Assembly (NCBI GenBank): GCA_025459365.1
Contig: JALOQR010000008.1
Span: forward strand, 1 to 37,618
Length of the DNA: 37,618 nucleotides
Origin: Fimbriiglobus sp.
GTDB taxonomy: Bacteria; Planctomycetota; Planctomycetia; Gemmatales; Gemmataceae
Reading direction: 5' to 3'
Each line of letters starts with the position of its first letter. Within the stretch, counting starts at the first letter, position 1. This document shows, piece after piece, positions 35,451 through 37,618 of the stretch. Below the pieces are notes generated by a model. The model did no database searches. It was not told the origin of the DNA and saw only the letters and a list, made by a program, of their open reading frames with translations. The translations under genes and the position numbers were made by a program.

Positions 35451-37618
35451 TTATTCGTGGGTGTCGTTCTTGCTCGCCTTCGGCACTTTCCCCTCGACCT
35501 CATCCCAGTTCACTAGTTCGATGGTTGGCGGCACAACACGGGCGAGCGGCGTCCGCTTGTGCTCGCGGCCTTTACCGCCCCGCTGTTGCTGTGAGTATGC
35601 TCCGATGCCGAACTCCTTTGTCGTTCCGCTCTCGGCCTCGCAGGTCAACTTGTCGAAACGCCCGCCGCCCACCGCTGCCCCGCCGACGCACACGTCGTCG
35701 TCGTCCAGTTTTATCCCCATCACTCCTTTCCCGACACCAGCCAGGACGTTCACCTCGTCCACCGCGAAGTGGATTACCCACCCCTTACGGCTGGCCAGCA
35801 TGACGCCCTGTTCGTCGCCGCTCAGCACCGTCACCAGTGCCACTTTGCCCTCCTCGGGCTTGGCATACTTGCGGCCGGCCTTGGTGGACTCCGGGCGGTA
35901 GGCGGTGAGTGGCAGCCGGAACACATACCCGTTGGAGGTGGCCACAAGCAGGTGCGGCCCACCGGCGTCCTTCCCCTTGGCCTCGCGGTCGGCTGGGGTG
36001 AACCGAGGGTCGGTGGTGGCCGCCGCGATGACTTTCACCCCGTCGGCCAGTTTGAAGAACTTCGTTACGGGGTCACCGTAACCAGTACTCGCCGGCACCT
36101 CGTTGATCCGCATGGTGTAGGCGGTGCCGTCGTCTGCGAAAAAGACGACGTTGTCGAGCGTGCTGCCGGGGATGACGGCGATCACTTCATCGCCCTCCCG
36201 CACGCGGGTGCTCTCGACGCTCTGCAATCGCCCGACTCGTTTCACCCATCCGTCGCGGGTAAGAACCACGTTCGTATTCTCGCGGACGATATACGCCTCT
36301 TCGCTGAACGTCAGCACGTCTTCGTCCGACGCCATGCGGGTCTTCCGTCGCACCACAATTTCCGAGTTTGACAACTTCTCTAACTCATCGCGCACCACCC
36401 CCCACAACTTTTTCTCGGACTTCAGGATGCTCTCGATCCGTTCAGCCTCCTTCTTCTTCTCCTTCAGTTCGTCCATGATCTTCTGGATTTCCATCTGGGC
36501 GATCTTGTAGAGTTGGCTGTCAAGAATCGCCGTCGCCTGTTCGTCGTCGAGGTCGAACTCCTTCTTCAACTTGTCGGCGGCGTCCGGCTTGCCGGTGCTA
36601 TTGCGGATGATTTTGATCGCCTTGTCGAGGGCGTTGAAGATCTTGGCGAACCCTTCGAGGATATGAATCCGCCGCTTCAGCACCCGTAGGTGGTACTCGA
36701 ACCGCCGCCGCACGGTGACGAGCCGGAAGTCGAGGAAGTGTTGGAGCATCTCCTTGAGGCTCAACCCGTCTCGCGGCATCAGAGTCTTGCCGTCCTCTGC
36801 CGGCACCAACGCGGTCATGTTGTACGACACATTCCGCTGCATGTCGGTGTGTTTGAAGAGGTACGCCATCACGAGGTTCGGGTCGGTGCCGGGTTTGAGG
36901 TCCAGCACGATCCGCATCCCTTCCTTGTCGTTCGTCTCGTTGCTCAGGCCGGTGAGTTGCGGCAGTTTCTTGTTCTCGATGATGTCGCCGATAATGCTTT
37001 CGAGTTGTCCCTTGTCCACGCCGTAGGGAATGCTCGTCACTACGATTTGCTGCCGCCCGCGGCCGAGGTCTTCCGTCTTCCACTCGGCCTGGACCTTGAT
37101 GCTCCCCTTGCCAGTTTCGTAGATAGCGCGGAGCGTCGCTCGGTCGCTCAGGATCTTCCCACCGAGGGGGAAATCAGGGCCTTTCACCTTGTCGAGCAGA
37201 TTGGCCACGCTGGCGTCGGGAGTGTCGATGAGGAACACACATGCCCGCAGCACTTCGCCGAGGTTGTGCGGGGGGATGTTGGTGGCCAACCCGACGGCGA
37301 TGCCCGAGGTGCCATTGACCAGCAGGTTCGGGAACTGGGCCGGGAGGACGACCGGCTCGCGGCGGTTGCCGGCATAGTTGTCGCGGAGGTCGACGGTCTC
37401 TTGGTCCAGTTCGGCGAGTAGGTTCTCGGCAGCCTTCGTCAGCTTGGCTTCCGTGTAGCGGTAAGCCGCGGGGGGGTCGCCGTCGACACTGCCGAAGTTC
37501 CCCTCACCATGAACGAGCGGCACCCGCATTACCCAGTCTTGCGAGAGGCGTACCAGTGCCTCATAGATGGCCCCATCTCCGTGAGGGTGATATCGGCCCA
37601 TTACGTCACCGACGATCT
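35451..37618 (-). CDS. Type IIA DNA topoisomerase subunit A (GyrA/ParC), N-terminus beyond window
   Basis: The frame is open to the window edge and begins IVGDVMGRYHPHGDGAIYEA, which is the segment just before the active site, so roughly the first 70 residues are missing. The catalytic Tyr is in AAYRYTEAKL (codon at 37455-37457). The breakage-reunion domain, a coiled coil (DELKEKKKEAERIESILKSE) and five or so C-terminal propeller blades follow. Blade 1 (VVLTRDGWVKRVGRLQSVES) lacks the GyrA box. The last blade instead has GIGAYSQQQRGGKGRE, a GyrA-box-like QQRGGKG about 40 residues from the end. At the position of E. coli Ser83 there is Gly, and at Asp87 there is Glu. It heads an A-B gene pair. 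Confidence 0.92.
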   Translation of the reverse strand, partial: IVGDVMGRYHPHGDGAIYEALVRLSQDWVMRVPLVHGEGNFGSVDGDPPAAYRYTEAKLTKAAENLLAELDQETVDLRDNYAGNRREPVVLPAQFPNLLVNGTSGIAVGLATNIPPHNLGEVLRACVFLIDTPDASVANLLDKVKGPDFPLGGKILSDRATLRAIYETGKGSIKVQAEWKTEDLGRGRQQIVVTSIPYGVDKGQLESIIGDIIENKKLPQLTGLSNETNDKEGMRIVLDLKPGTDPNLVMAYLFKHTDMQRNVSYNMTALVPAEDGKTLMPRDGLSLKEMLQHFLDFRLVTVRRRFEYHLRVLKRRIHILEGFAKIFNALDKAIKIIRNSTGKPDAADKLKKEFDLDDEQATAILDSQLYKIAQMEIQKIMDELKEKKKEAERIESILKSEKKLWGVVRDELEKLSNSEIVVRRKTRMASDEDVLTFSEEAYIVRENTNVVLTRDGWVKRVGRLQSVESTRVREGDEVIAVIPGSTLDNVVFFADDGTAYTMRINEVPASTGYGDPVTKFFKLADGVKVIAAATTDPRFTPADREAKGKDAGGPHLLVATSNGYVFRLPLTAYRPESTKAGRKYAKPEEGKVALVTVLSGDEQGVMLASRKGWVIHFAVDEVNVLAGVGKGVMGIKLDDDDVCVGGAAVGGGRFDKLTCEAESGTTKEFGIGAYSQQQRGGKGREHKRTPLARVVPPTIELVNWDEVEGKVPKASKNDTHE

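Overview
The window reads as a GC-rich chromosome segment from a planctomycete, most likely of the Gemmata group (Gemmataceae). The evidence is lineage-typical families seen together: a BBP7-type outer-membrane barrel, a giant surface protein with the planctomycete N-terminal LERLEGREVPA-like motif and FG-GAP repeats, a TIGR02996 plus leucine-rich-repeat protein, redoxin/cytochrome/copper-domain fusions, TAT-type Gfo/Idh oxidoreductases and tetrahydromethanopterin C1 enzymes (FhcD, FhcC). No rRNA, tRNA, CRISPR array, phage or transposase gene was recognised.

Layout. Positions 1-8310: a partial Gfo/Idh/MocA oxidoreductase diverges from a secreted zinc metalloprotease. A minus-strand cluster follows, with three FKBP prolyl isomerases (membrane-anchored, cytosolic, lipoprotein) and a small membrane protein. 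Then come a secreted TPR protein and a phosphonate pair, a PhnZ-like HD oxygenase overlapping PhnX. Positions 8377-16236: a 2096-residue surface protein diverges from a BBP7 barrel. Positions 16338-22233: a TIGR02996/LRR protein diverges from a coupled fhcD-fhcC pair, followed by a subtilase-like protein that lacks catalytic residues and a stand-alone SWIM zinc-finger protein. Positions 22377-25187: a redoxin/cytochrome c/copper-monooxygenase-like fusion diverges from 5-formyl-THF cyclo-ligase, followed by a palindromic repeat and the broken remnant of a TAT-exported Gfo/Idh oxidoreductase. Positions 25301-28445: a degenerate crotonase/dehydrogenase-like fusion, nth and pepT in one probable operon. 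Positions 28528-37618: a GT87-type membrane protein overlapping panD tail to tail, an ABC-2 exporter pair, MarC, and the B and (partial) A subunits of a type IIA topoisomerase.

Recurrent structure. A 27-bp-arm palindromic element (core GTGAGCGGGCTGG) occurs at three intergenic places (about 4358, 24864, 33390). One copy encodes the last residues of an FKBP protein. No obvious large new defence or mobile system was seen. The most interesting items are the PhnZ-PhnX pairing, the palindromic repeat family, the internally deleted oxidoreductase pseudogene, the GyrA-box-like motif at the far C-terminus of the topoisomerase A subunit, and several proteins whose enzymatic folds have lost expected catalytic residues.
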